A DNA stretch of 64,000 nt from Motacilla alba alba (taxonomy: Eukaryota; Chordata; Aves; Passeriformes; Motacillidae): the NCBI RefSeq assembly GCF_015832195.1, contig NC_052018.1:113369966-113433965 (forward strand), given 5' to 3'. The stretch's first letter is position 1. The number at the start of each line of letters is the position of its first letter. Of this stretch, positions 12,401 through 39,239 are shown in pieces. The translations under genes and the position numbers were made by a program. The notes under the pieces were generated by a model. That model did not search any database, was not told the origin of the DNA, and saw only the letters and a program-made list of their open reading frames with translations.

Positions 12401-15400
12401 ACTGCACGCTGACAGTGCCCAGTTTTGGCACAGTGTGCAGGAAAACAGTCTCCTGCTAAACACCACATTCTCAGCAGCTCAAGACTGAGGCAAATCAATT
12501 CCGTGGTAAAGACTGAGAGTGAAGTTATGTTATTTGCACTGTTTTTTTCTCCAGGACGTATTGTTTTCATGTCCAGCATCATTGCCTATTTTACTCTGGG
12601 AAATGGCATTTATTCTATGACCAAGGCAGCTATTGAAAAATTTTGTGATGCTTTAAGACTGGAAATGAAGAAGTTTGGTGTCCAGGTAAGTGATGAAACG
12701 AGAACCTGGAAACCAGGTAAGTGATGTAATGTGTTATGTGAAACAAAGTAACAAAGATAAAAGCTCAGAACTGCATTCATGGGTGCAGCTTCCTTTTGCA
12801 AAGAGGTGGTTTCTGTGTGGCTAGTCAGTCAGCTGGAAATCACTGGGAACAGCAGTCCTGGGGGATGTTTTTGGTTCTGAGAAGCTGCTGGGTAACAGAT
12901 CTGTGTGCCAGCGCTGAAACTTGCGCATCCTCTGCAGTGGAGAAGCTTCCTGACACAGGCCTGCCCGGGCTCCCAGCAGCGGTGAGGAACCCACGTGTTC
13001 CCCGGGTGGCTGCCAAGAGCCCAGACAGCCAGTGCTGTGCAGCCAGGAGGCCTGTCACTTGCCTGAGGGGTTCTTTCTCTCCTCTTACAACACCAACCCC
13101 TGGCTTTTTGAGAGAGCAGCTAGGCTGCAAGAGGCAGCGTAGTGCAGAGTAGTTATGTTTTTATTCTCTTAACCTAAGAGGCTCTAAGAGTGCTCTTAGT
13201 GCCCTAAGCAACTCTAATAGTCAAACCTGAAGCTTAGATCCCTAAGTAGCTTCACTGGGCTTTTTCCTTGGAGTCACTCTACTGCTGAAACACTTTTCTC
13301 AAACACTCAAAGTCTTCCCTGCCAGGTTTGCATTGGGGTACTGTTCATGTACACAGACTTACAGCATTGTTCATGAGCTTTGTGTTGGAAAATATTACAG
13401 CTATGCATCTATTAGCCACCCCTGTCAGATAAATATGGGGGGCTGTAAAATACAAGTGACTTTACACATCCTAATACCACACAGCATGATGAGGATTTCT
13501 GCTGATTAGCTGAGGATAATCTCAAATGCATGGAAGGGCTTAGTTTAACAGGTTAGCTACTCTGGTTGTTTTGGGATTTTTCCTGTTCCACCTCTGCAGT
13601 AGTCCCAGCACATAACTGAGTGAGCCAGGCTGACAAACATTTCTGGAGCATCTTTGAGAGGTATTTTTCTGTTTCTCACTGCATGCAAGATGCTGGCTGG
13701 CACTTGCCTGAGAACCTGCCCTGTGGAGAGTCTACAAAATACACGGTCCCTTTTTGCTGTGCTCCCTTGCACTGCTCTGTTGTCCTTTCAGGAGAAAGCT
13801 GCACACGGGTGGCAAGGAGCAGATGGAGCTATGGCTCTGTCCCACTGAACTCTGGCCAGGCAAGCTGGCAGCCTACAGAAAACAAAGTTGGTGCCTTCCA
13901 GTAGAGAGGCTAGAAGATGTGGGAAGGGCAAAAACCAGGCCATCTCTCCTTTTTTCCAAGCCAACTCCAAAAAAGGAAGCTTCCAAAACCCCTTTGTTAA
14001 CAGTAAATGTGGGAAGTTTACTATTTGGCTGATACCAAACACTCTTTTCAATAGCACCAGAAGGGAGGGCTCCCAAGGATGCTGTGTGACAAAGCTGCTT
14101 GAGGCGGCAGGAAGCTGTTCCAGCTGTGCACACCATCCTCTGCTGGGGTTTGTCTGCATCCCTTCCTTCTCCCTGTGCATGGGACCTGCACCCCAGTCCT
14201 CCTGAGAGCAGCAAATCCATCACCATGCAGGCCAGCGGGCAGGGACTGACACAGCTGGGCTGGTGGCTGAGTCAAACATCAGGGTCTTGTATCATCACAG
14301 ACTTCCCAGAGAATGCCTGTCAGATCCCCAAGTCTCTGACATAGCTCAGCAAGGGTTTTCCTCACCTTGTGTTGCAGTCTTTAGAAATCAGGTCAGTTAA
14401 ATGCCACGGAGCTTTTAATGTTGCATATCTACAAATAGTTTGAACAAGGCTGCTGCTAACTGAGGAACAGCATGTGTGCTGTGAGCGCTCAGCCTGCTCC
14501 AAAACTCCCTGGAATACCCATAAGAGAGCAGAGCAGCAGCAATACACAAAGAAAACGTGGAGCAGCAAAGGACATGCATGCTTTCATTTGAATCTGTGTG
14601 CACAAATCTACAGAAATCTGGTGACGGCTTCAGTGAGAGGCAGAGCAGGACCTTTGGTCCCCCTGTTCTTTGCTGACAAGACCTAGTTTACTTTTAATTA
14701 CACCTTCTTGGGGAAAACAGCACTTCTTTCCCCAGGACCTGATAATTTTCTTTGATATCTCCTTTTGTCCCAAATTGGGTCAAAAATTATCAATTGCAAG
14801 GTTCTCCACTGAGTGAAAAATCCAAAGTATTCCACTTTGGAAACATCAAAGTCATACTGAAATGCTTTGTCTCAGTATTGTCAAAACATTTATACTGTTA
14901 AGCATTGTACAGCAGTCAAAGATGCTCTATTGCATTCTGTGAGAGTGTGCTGAGTAGTCAAAACAAGAACATTAACATCAGAGCAAAATGAGGAAGTCAG
15001 AATAAAGCACCTCTGCAATCTTCAATATTTCACAGGAATTAATTTGATTTCAGTCAGGTTTCCAGGGTTAAAATTTCAACAAAGCAGCATTTTCTGGCTG
15101 TCTGTAGAGAGCTTTTGGTCTGTGTTTCTGACTCTAGCATTTAACTGAATTCACAATGAAGGATTGCACCTTGGTAAGTTTTACATCTCACTTTCAGGTC
15201 TGTATTATCCAGCCAGGAAATTATGCCCGCTCTACAAAAATTCAGCCACCGCTCAGTGCCGAAGAGATCTGGAGTGAACTGAGTGAAGAGGAAAAGGCTG
15301 TTTACAACAAGGAGTACGTTCAAGAGCGGGCAAACTTTTTCAACAGCATCCTCAGTGAGGGGAGCGCTAATGGCAATGAGGTGGTGGATGCTATGGTGGA

Positions 15401-15545
15401 TGCTCTAACATCTCCTGCACCCAAGGCACGTTACATGGTGGCGAAGCTGAAGGAGAAGGCCCTGGTGTTTGTGTGTGCTTTGTTCCCAACTGCTGTGATG
15501 GATTCTGTCCTGTCGTATGCTCTGAGCAAAGTAAAACTTGCATAG
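3450..15545 (+). CDS. BDH1-like: BDH1-like short-chain dehydrogenase/reductase (D-beta-hydroxybutyrate dehydrogenase-like), 4 exons
   Basis: Coding exons are 3450-3780, 9681-9833, 12555-12685 and 15198-15545, with GT-AG introns and phases 1, 1 and 0. They give 320 aa; human BDH1 is 343. BDH1 interconverts 3-hydroxybutyrate and acetoacetate with NAD in mitochondria. Visible features: NAD-binding TGCDSGFG at residues 37-44, WGLVNNAG at 113-120, tetrad candidates Asn142, Ser168, Tyr181 and Lys185 (YSMTK), and Q-P-G-N at the start of exon 4. The first ATG in frame is used. The N-terminus is an eight-Leu stretch (residues 7-14, partly a CTG repeat) followed by Arg residues, more like an ER signal anchor than a mitochondrial presequence. 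The C-terminus differs from BDH1 and from HSD17B2, so the substrate is uncertain. A neighbouring SDR9C paralogue is possible. The family call is firm; the orthologue is not. Confidence 0.85.
3781..9680 (+). other. Intron 1 of the BDH1-like gene
   Basis: A 5.9-kb intron with donor gtgagc and acceptor ttccgtag. Its first 150-200 bp are still CpG island. The rest is ordinary AT-rich sequence without supported exons. One 33-bp unit is duplicated around 8,713-8,780. Confidence 0.75.
8713..8780. repeat. Two-copy 33-bp tandem duplication
   Basis: A 33-bp unit beginning CTGAGGACAGGAACAGAGG occurs twice in succession with one or two mismatches, inside intron 1 of the BDH1-like gene. It is a small local duplication with no evident function. 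Confidence 0.75.
9834..12554 (+). other. Intron 2 of the BDH1-like gene
   Basis: A 2.7-kb intron with donor gtaatg and acceptor tttttctccag. No repeats, RNA genes or extra coding exons could be supported in it. Short A-rich tracts occur near 10,005-10,060. Confidence 0.75.
12686..15197 (+). other. Intron 3 of the BDH1-like gene, with a second donor copy
   Basis: A 2.5-kb intron with donor gtaagt and acceptor cactttcag. The sequence CCAGGTAAGTGATG occurs at the donor (GT at 12,686) and again 31 bp downstream (GT at 12,717), so there are two equally good 5' splice sites. A GC-rich patch at about 12,890-13,140 is open in several frames but has no homology and no splice support. Confidence 0.75.
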
Positions 15546-16078
15546 CCTACAGAGGTGCTATTCAGTGCGTCAGGTGAGGCAGTTTATCAAATGTGAAAGT
15601 CAGAGCTGCATTGAATGCCCCGTGTGTCAGTACAGTGGCACCGATTAACCAGTACGAACTGTGGGGAGTCTCCCTAGTCAGAGCTGTCACTGATTGCTAC
15701 TGAAAAACATACAGGACCCTGTGTAAAATTAAATCATTTGTTTAAGGAACTTTATCTCTTCCCTATGGAAAAACCCCATCCACATAAGCCGCTGTAGTTA
15801 CTGCCTGGAAAATTTAATACATCATTTTCTAAAGCAATAGCAGGTTATTGTGTTACAGACAAGATGCAGACAAAATGGAGTGCATCCTACAGGGCAGCTG
15901 TACACCTGAAGTCATTACAGCAGAGATGAAAAGCCCTTGCTTGTAGAAACCTGAGTAGCCATTTATTCAGGGGTGATAGGAAGAACTTAATGGAAAAGTC
16001 ATAGAAATGAGCATTGGACCTTGAAATACTTTGAATGGAGTTAAATGGCTGTAGCAAGTTAGGAAGTCTTGAAGCTCT

Positions 16079-16183
16079 GAGCAACCTGGTTTAGTGAAAG
16101 GTATTCCTGCCCACAACGGGGGGGCTGGAATTTTATGATCTCTAAGGTCCTTTCCAACCCAAACCATTCCATGATTTTATGAA
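16079..16183 (+). mobile_element. CR1 LINE 3'-end fragment
   Basis: The segment runs from GCAACCTGGTTTAGTG through AAGGTCCTTTCCAACCCAAA and ends in the ATTCCATGATTTTATGA-type terminal motif. That order is characteristic of the 3' end of avian CR1 elements in sense orientation. It is a short 5'-truncated copy, as most CR1 insertions are. Confidence 0.85.
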
Positions 16184-16331
16184 TAATGAAGTTGTCATAT
16201 GAAAACATTGTCTTAGCTAACTACAGTTCAGTCCTTTTTTAGGCATTCTGGATAAATCTAACAAAGGAGATGCATCACAGACTTCAGAAAACAAGTTACA
16301 TATTCCATTTATAAATGAGTATTTAATCCTA

Positions 16332-16337
16332 AATAAA
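16332..16337 (+). terminator. Polyadenylation signal AATAAA, BDH1-like gene
   Basis: A canonical AATAAA hexamer 787 bp after the stop codon. It is assigned to the BDH1-like gene by position only. Confidence 0.45.
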
Positions 16338-19300
16338 CTCTGTCTTTTATCTAATGTCTGGATTAATCAATGTGTTGACCTGAAGTGTAGTGAGAGAGCT
16401 AAACACCAAGGAGCCATCAGTATACTTGGAGCTCAGAAAGAACAGACTCGGGTTTGGCTGCTATTGTAAGGAATAAGGTCTGAAGAAAATAATGCCTACT
16501 AACAGGAACGGGAAACATTAGGAACATTTCTCTGTGAGAGTAATTGATCACAGTAGCTCCATTAACACTCTCCTACTAATTGTCATGGAAAAGACTGCTG
16601 GATTAAACACACAGTTTTAAATTTGACTTGGTTATGGTATGGCACAAAATCCAAGAACTCTGGGACCAAAAGAACCCAGAAGAGCTGGGATAAACTGTGG
16701 TGGCAGTGATAGATCCAGGGCAGCAGCGCTGGGCATTAGCTTCCCCTGCGCCAGGTTTCCCTTATCAAATCTAAGACTCTGCTGTAAGTTGACACAGTTA
16801 ACTTTTTCACCTGAAGCAGAAATTGCACCCTGTACCTGGGAAGTCTTTCCTAACAAATTTAATTAATTGCTGAGAAAATTTATGCTCTCCCCTGGGTAGG
16901 TAATTTGGGCAGTGTGAATCAGAACACAGAGTGACAATTCCAGGCTCTCTCCTGGTACACTCAGCAGTGGAACAGCCACTGCACCTGTCACACATTGTGG
17001 AACATGTTATTTCTCTTTCCAAATGCTGAACCCATCCCTGGAGCTGGCATTGGCAAGAGGACAAGCCTGGGCTCCCAACTGTTCCCCAGACTGTCAATAG
17101 CAGGATAATCAGATGATTATCAGCCCTCTCCTCATTTAACCACAACTGAGCAAGGCCAAGCAGGGGAAGAGGAATGAGGCTTATTCCAACTGAACCAATC
17201 AATTTCTTGTATAGCAGTTCCCCCTGCTTGACCTCGGGGATTTCAGCAGCGCCGCATTGCTTTGGAAGCGCTGCTTTCATGCCCTTAGCTGTTCTTTGTG
17301 CAGATTGCCCTTGCTCTCAGTAAGCAGCACTGGACTCCACAAGCAGCTTTGAAGCCCAGATGTTTCTCCATCAGGCCCAGGGTACAAGTGCTGATCTCGG
17401 CCCCATTACACTGTCTCCCTTCTGTTTGCATTTCTAAAAGCTACTGCACTAAGCTGCTGAGGGCCAGCACCATCAGATCTGCCTCAGACACACAGTAACT
17501 TCCAACTGGAAATTCTTTCTTTGCTGGGTACGGGGTGAAGCATGTGATCAGTAGCCTTGTGTAATGTAAGATGAGAAAGACTCCAGAACATTTATTCCTT
17601 TACCTTGCAAACTGAGAACTTGCAGTGCACAGAATTTTAAACAGGATACAGTGACAGGGTGAGAGCCGATGGGACAAATAAGGCAGCTTGTATTTTCACT
17701 GCCATCTAGCCATCGGCCTGGAAGCTAACTGAAAACCAGCTACAAAATTACCATCTTTATTCCTTCCCCTCAGCTTTTTAGCATTATGATCTGCAGATAA
17801 AGAACTAATAGAGTCAGAGTTTGTTATTAGCAGAACATCGCACTGAAGTCATCTGGAATCCTCCCACTGAGTTCTGTGTGTTCCAAGCCACAGTGTTAGG
17901 CAAGTAAACATGAAAATAAGTAACAGAAATAATTTCAGAATCCTTGGGTTTAGTGGAAAAGAGACCCTCACAGGAAATGGTGATGGAAGGGGCACAGCAT
18001 TCCCTCCTCCACAAGTGCCACAGGGTCCAGAAGCCGCAGGATCAGTAACTGAAGGTTTTACTGAACAAACCTTGCAAACCAAGCCAGTGATGAGCTCTGA
18101 GGACTCCCAGAGCTGTCAGCTCTGCAGTGAACTCCTGCCCTGCTCCACGGCACTGGAAAGCTCCCCTGACTCTAGGGATCCCAGCTGTCATCCTGGGGAG
18201 CACAGGCTGGGAGTGCAGAGCTGCTGGACTGCCCCACCATCCCTTTTTGCTTTGCACATCCCTGGCTGAGGAGTGCCTCCCTCTTCCTCATAACTCTGAA
18301 ATCACCTTTACCTCAAGTCAAGTTGAAGTGCAGGGGCATACAAGAAGTCTGTATTTGCACCATCCGAAAAAGAAACAGTTTTAGGAAAAATTTAGGTGAT
18401 AAAGATAAAACAAAAAAACAAACAAACCCCAAGACTCCACAACCAAACCTCTACTGACATTACTCTTCTATCTGAAACACCCCTCTCCCAAAACCCAGCC
18501 AACCTGCTGCAGACCCTGTCCTGAGACTGTTTTTCTATGCAGCATGCATCTGAGCTGCATTCAACAGAGAATTTCTTGGCAAAACACTTCAGCTTTTGTC
18601 ACTATTTGTCTTCATAAGCCTTGCTGACAATTTGGGAATTTTTTTCCCTTGAAAACAACCACACCAAAAGAGACTCAGCTTTCCTCCCAAGTCTCTTCTC
18701 CAAGGACACAGTATCAGGAACCTAACAGTTATTCCATGGATTTTCTCCTTGATGAAAAGGCCTGTTCCTAAGAGTGCATATTAATTGGTAGAAAGAGTCA
18801 GTGCTGGTTTTGACAAAGCAATTATAGAAAGAGTATAAAGAAGAGTGAAAAAACCCAAACCAGTTTAGTAAGCTGTACATTGATCTGAGTGATACCAACA
18901 TCTTCATGGAGCAGCATCAAAACCACAAACTTCGCAGATCCCAGGAAATTCAGGAGGAGGAGCTGGGTGGTACCTGCCAGCACAGTCCTGAGGAGGCTGT
19001 GCTGCTGCGTGAAACAAAGGTTGTCTCAAGGAGCAGACTGCTTCCCTCCCTTGAGAGGGCACAGTTGGACAATGCCCCCACAACAGCTCCCAAGAGCACC
19101 TTCAGAATTAGCCAAATGAGTAAATTTGTGTCATTCTCCCAAGCTGGCAGGCCTGAATAAGGAGATTTTGGGTGGAATGCACCACGCAGCAGATTTTTTT
19201 GCAGTAGCATCAGAATCCAGAGAGATGAATAGCAGTGATAATTACTGCCACAGTACAGAGGCTTAAGTAAAAACCAGGCAATCCTCAAGCACACCTGGCA

Positions 19301-21900
19301 GCTGAAGCCAGGCTGTCACCAGCCCAGCTCCCCCTGATGTCAACAGGACTCCAGGGCCATGCAGCCCGAGAGTCCTTGTGGTGCACAGCCTCCCTCCAGA
19401 GGTCAGCTGCGGGACAGCTGTGGCATCCTTGGGCTTTGACATCCCCAGAGAAACCCAGCAGGACGCAGACACAGCGAGTGGAGCAGAGGATGGCAGAGCA
19501 TTGTCCCACGTGTTCCAGGAGCACTGTGCAGTGCTTCAGCCTGGCACCTTCTGCTAGCACCAAACAAAACTGCACAGCCTTTGTATTTGGAATATTTGGA
19601 AGCACCCGTTCAGCAGTGAAACATTTTCATGTGTAATTAGATGATTTTGGAGCTGCAAAGTGAGCATGTCAGTAATGGGGGTTTTATCTATCATGGGCAA
19701 GGATCTATGTTGCAGGAACAATTAGGGTCAATGTTTAAGAGTACATAAACCAAGGGACAAACAGTAATAAATGTTCTTTGGAATAATCTTGATTTGGACA
19801 TGATTTAGGGGTGATCTCATTGTCAGACGCAGTGGGCAAAACCTCTCTGCTGTGGGCTCCACAGATTGCACTCATCCAGGGCCCCATGAAGCCAGCGGAG
19901 CAGCTCTTGGATTGTCCCAGAAGCTCCTTGCTGGCTGTGAGAGATGTCCCGTGGGAAGGGAGGGGAGCTGCTTACAGCGCCCAGGACGGAGCAGCCCCGA
20001 GGCTGCCCTAACTCGCAGCACATCAGAGCTCTGGGCAGCGCTGCCCCCAGGTGAGCGCTCGGCAGGGGCACACCCGGGGCCATAGAGTACGTGGGCACTG
20101 CCCACCTTTGGGCTGTGCCGTGGCTCCCAGCTTTGGCTCCGGCAGCTCCAGGGCATGCGGAAAGCTCGGGGCAGTTCACGCCTTTCCTTCCCCAGGGCGG
20201 TCAGTTACCACTTCCTTAGTGTAGTCAGTTCCTACCAGCACCATCCCACTTGCATTCCTGCAGTAGCTTGCCACTCCTCCAAAACTGAGCTGTCAGCCAA
20301 AAAGAGCCCAGCAGCCTGAGGCTTCAGCCCTTGGAATAATTTTCTCTGTGAGCCTTATTTACCTCTACAGGCAGGGAATACTCTGAATTTCTCTAAGAGG
20401 ACTTTAATGCTATTTGTTTTGGAGATGTTGCAGTACCCTAATACCAAGGCAGCACCTCTGCTTTTGAAGCCACATTGCTTTGAACCATCCAATATGATGC
20501 TGAGCTGCTTCTTGCATCATGAACCCTCATAATCACTCTCGAAAAGCTCATGGAAAGCTGACCACCATGAGAAAATAAATCAAGCATAAAAATCTAAACA
20601 TATACATGCAGTTACATGCACATTCACATTTGGGGTGAAATACCAAGTACCCAGAGTGGCTATAGTCTGGTTATGGTGTTTCCACAACTTCCAGAGAAAA
20701 AGTATGCAGATGTTTCAGACAGGATATTCAGTTACTTCCACACTGGACTAAATTTCAAAATACATGTACTAACTTTTCTAATGCGAATTTAATGTGTGCT
20801 GCTCAACAAAGTGAAAAACGAGAATTTAGCCCAGGCCTTTGGCCGAGACAATGTGTCTCCTTATTTGTGGCAACAGCAAAAGTCTTACACAGAACAGGCT
20901 GGGAAACATCTACTGTGTCATGCCTGCATCAACCATTTCGTGCAGCCAAGGAGAAAGAGAAGGGCCTGGATGCTGTGTTTCCCAAAAAGGAGAGCAATAC
21001 ACCAAGGCACGACAGCGCATCACTACCAGTCCAGCCAATTCACACCACAGAGTGCTAACACCAAATAGCTGCTGTACAAATGGCCCTCCTTGCAGGGTAA
21101 ATAATGAAAGTTTATGATAAAACAATGTTTTCTCTTGTTGTGACTCACCACACAGTCCCATGGCTTTCATCAAACGCCTTTCCATGCTGTTGGACATGCA
21201 TCCAGCTGTGTCACCGCTTTCCTGGCAGAAGAGATTTCATGTCAAAAAAACAATTTTTTTTTTTTTTTTTTTTTTAATTTCCTAATGCTAGAGATGGTCT
21301 GTAAACAATTCAACGGCCAGGCTTGACCAGGAAGAAGACAGGCAATATTGCTGCAGTTATCCCATGCATGACTACTGGGCCTGGCAGGAGCACTGAGGGC
21401 CGCCTTGTGGCATTTGGGAATTCAGCACTAAAGGAAATGGACGGAATGGAGATACAGAGCTCGGGCAGTCCCAGGGTTACTGCTGCTGCCTTTTGGAATG
21501 ACTTAGGCTTCACTTGACGAGCTCTGAGAGTTTTTCCCCATTCACTGGCATTTTTCTCCAGTTAATACTGGCTTCTCTGTCCAACTGACTGTCCAACCGA
21601 CTGTGTCAGTTTCTCTGTCCAACTGACTGTGAACGATCCTATTTCCACCCAAGCTTATTTACATTATTGTGCTACACAAAGCCTGAGGGAATGGCCGGGC
21701 AGTTAGGTGATGCGCACCTCGCCACTCCATTTTTGTGGGGGAAACTCCAGAAAAGTCTGGAGGTGAAACAACCGCACAGCGTTGCTTCTTCCCATGGAGT
21801 AGGAAAAGGAGGCTTGGCGAGTAAGTCAGCTACAAGAAGAGAGAGCCCACGACACCCAAGTCCTTCCCGAGCGCCCGCCTCACCCCCGCGGGTCTGTACC
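16338..21900. other. Intergenic DNA between the BDH1-like gene and ANKEF1
   Basis: No supported exon is present. Small open frames, for example 18,906-19,160 with a real ATG, have no recognisable domain, no splice context and no homology I know. Visible structures are a T-tract at 21,254-21,275 and a short imperfect repeat (TTCTCTGTCCAACTGACTGT) at 21,573-21,592 and 21,611-21,630. Confidence 0.55.
21254..21275. repeat. Poly-T tract
   Basis: An uninterrupted run of about 22 T residues preceded by an A-run. It is simple sequence, possibly a decayed retroposon tail read on the opposite strand, but no element body is recognisable beside it. Confidence 0.85.
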
Positions 21901-22205
21901 GAGCTGAGGGGACCCGCCGGCGCTGAGGGGATCCGGTGGCGCTGAGGGCACCGAGGGGATCGGGTGCCGCCAAGGGGATCCGCTGGCGCTGAGGGGAGCC
22001 GGTGGCACCGAGGGGACAGAGCGGATCGGGTGCCGCCAAGGGGATCCGCTGGCGCTGAGGGGAGCCGGTGGCACCGAGGGGACAGAGCGGATCGGGTGCC
22101 GCCAAGGGGATCCGCTGGCGCTGAGGGGAGCCGGTGGCACCGAGGGGACAGAGCGGATCGGGTGCCGCCAAGGGGATCCGCTGGCGCTGAGGGGAGCCGG
22201 TGGCG
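21895..22205. repeat. 66-bp GC-rich minisatellite upstream of ANKEF1
   Basis: A 66-bp unit recurs at an exact period: the landmark CGGGTGCCGCCAAGGGGATC starts at 21,961, 22,027, 22,093 and 22,159. More degenerate copies precede it from about 21,895. The full copies are nearly identical, which indicates recent expansion or homogenisation. Because 66 is a multiple of 3, long repetitive open frames appear on both strands; these are by-products and not genes. The array ends about 27 bp before the X-box-like site and about 55 bp before the ANKEF1 ATG. Confidence 0.9.
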
Positions 22206-22231
22206 CCTCACGGCTCCAACGGCCCGACGCC

Positions 22232-22245
22232 GTTGCTAAGGAGAC
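22232..22245 (+). promoter_or_regulatory. RFX X-box-like motif in the ANKEF1 promoter
   Basis: GTTGCTAAGGAGAC matches the layout of ciliary-gene X-boxes, a GTTGCY half-site followed by a degenerate GGYAAC-type half-site. It ends 13 bp before the ANKEF1 ATG. RFX2/RFX3 bind such sites in promoters of motile-cilia genes. The first half is strong; the second deviates at two positions. Binding is inferred. Confidence 0.55.
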
Positions 22246-22258
22246 GGCCACGGCGGAG

Positions 22259-37672
<15,414 letters not shown>

Positions 37673-37790
37673 GCACAGCATCTGCACAAAGCTACTCCAG
37701 CACGTGTTTTGAGGAGACAAAGATGTAAAAGGCTACTCCTTTGCAAGGAAGGAATCGTGCAGTGCTCAGTAAATAAATCTCAGTTACCAT
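37673..37790 (+). other. ANKEF1 3' UTR
   Basis: A very short 3' UTR is predicted: the TAA stop is followed by AATAAA 100 bp later. The mRNA end at about 37,790 is inferred from the hexamer. Confidence 0.6.
37772..37777 (+). terminator. Polyadenylation signal AATAAA, ANKEF1
   Basis: A canonical hexamer, the first one after the ANKEF1 stop codon at 37,670-37,672. Confidence 0.7.
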
Positions 37791-38329
37791 AAAAGAAAAT
37801 CATATCAAGTTTTTCCTCCATAGATTATGTTGCTTACCCACAATCTTTTGTTGAGGGCTTAGTCTGCAAAAAGATTTCTCCTCGTGTGATTCTAAGTCTT
37901 GGAGCTGGCTCAGTATACTTCATGGAATAGCCACTGTTGTGACACACAAATCTTTTGAAAAGGTGTGGCTTTAGAAGGCTTTCAGCCCAACACAAAACTT
38001 CTTCCTGGAAGATACATCCCCCTTCTGCTCTAAATATATAGATACAAAGGTAGCATTCAGTAATTAGCTAAGACAGCAGCGTTCTCACTTGTCTGTAGAG
38101 GCCACAGCGAGTTCACAATTTAAAACCAGGACTCTCACAGGGCCTAGTGTGCTTCCTTCATGTTCTCCCATGCATTTGCCAGAGTGCACGTGAGATCTGA
38201 AACTGCTTCCACCCCAACGGGCTCATATTGTTTTCCTTCTGATTGCTTGAAAGGATAACAGTCTCTGTAATAATCTGTAATCCATTTGCCATGTCTCCCA
38301 CAGACCACTGGTATCTCTCACACGAAGGA

Positions 38330-38560
38330 AGGGTCTCAGAGACCTGCACTGCAGAGTTCCAAGCCACTGAGACCATCAAGCCCAGCCTTTGACCACTGTC
38401 CCCCAGACCATGGCCCAGAGTGCCACATCCAGTCTTTCCTTAAACGCCTTCAGGATGGTGATTCCACCGCCTCCCTGGGCAGCCCATTCCAATGTTAATT
38501 CCATTCCTTTCCGTGAAGAAATTCCTCCTAATGTCCAACCTGAATATGTATCTCTTCATC
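38330..38560 (-). mobile_element. CR1 LINE fragment
   Basis: Read on the + strand, the segment has the phrases typical of a reversed CR1 3' region: GACCATCAAGCCCAGCCTTT, then CTTAAACGCCTTCAGGATGG, then CCTCCCTGGGCAGCCCATTC. The element is therefore on the - strand. It is 5'-truncated and lies between ANKEF1 and the TTLL3-like gene. Confidence 0.8.
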
Positions 38561-38579
38561 CTCCAGGTAATTTTTCCTA

Positions 38580-39239
38580 AGCTCTTCCAGTTTGCCAGAG
38601 GGGGTTATTAACAAACACTGTTCTGGGCCATCCAAAACTGACATCACATTCATTGTTCCAAATTTTTTGCTTCTAGCTTCTTTCTAAGAGATTTATCTTG
38701 CTCCATCACCTCCCGAAGGACCAATTGAAGCAACTGATTCATTTCCCATTCCCTCTGAACCACTTCTGGTTCAGCAGCTCCCCGTGAGCCTTCGAGAGCT
38801 GCAAAGCTTCCACCAGTAATGATCCTCTGAGGGTTGTCCTGACTTCTCCTGGAGAAAAACGTTCCAGCAGGTCTAGAGCCCACCAATCACTGCACCAGAG
38901 CCAAGGCAGCCTGTCTGTGGTGCCAGTTTGACATTGTGACCCCCCTCTGCAGCCAGGTTACTGAGGTTCTTGGTAACACATCCCTCGGGGGCAATCAGAG
39001 AAACAACACTGAATGACCAATGAGTGATTTTTATCTGCCAGCATAAAACTTCTGCTGGCTGCAATGATTGTAAATAACAAAAATAGTGGAGCTTCAGTTA
39101 AGTCATAGAAAGCTGTGTGGGCAAGGAGCCCGTGAACAATCGTAAATGAAACTGCATCTTTGAAAGAAGGAGAAGCAAAGGGGCAATTTGCTGAACTGTA
39201 GCCATCAAAATAAAATCAAGCAGCAGTCAGAAAAACTGT
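38580..39239. other. Spacer with unclassified repeat-like sequence
   Basis: Sequence between the CR1 3' fragment and the endonuclease fragment. It may belong to the same degenerate insertion or to another old retroelement, but I cannot identify landmarks. No gene is seen. Confidence 0.35.

Larger units (their letters stand above)
15546..16337 (+). other. Probable 3' UTR of the BDH1-like gene
   Basis: After the TAG at 15,543-15,545, the first good AATAAA hexamer on this strand is at 16,332-16,337. A CR1 tail lies within the interval at about 16,079-16,183. The UTR length is inferred only from the hexamer. Confidence 0.45.

Noticed and set aside
18906..19160. 84-codon open frame with a true ATG and a Gln/Glu-rich start
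   Set aside because: No known domain, no splice support and no promoter; length is within chance expectation.
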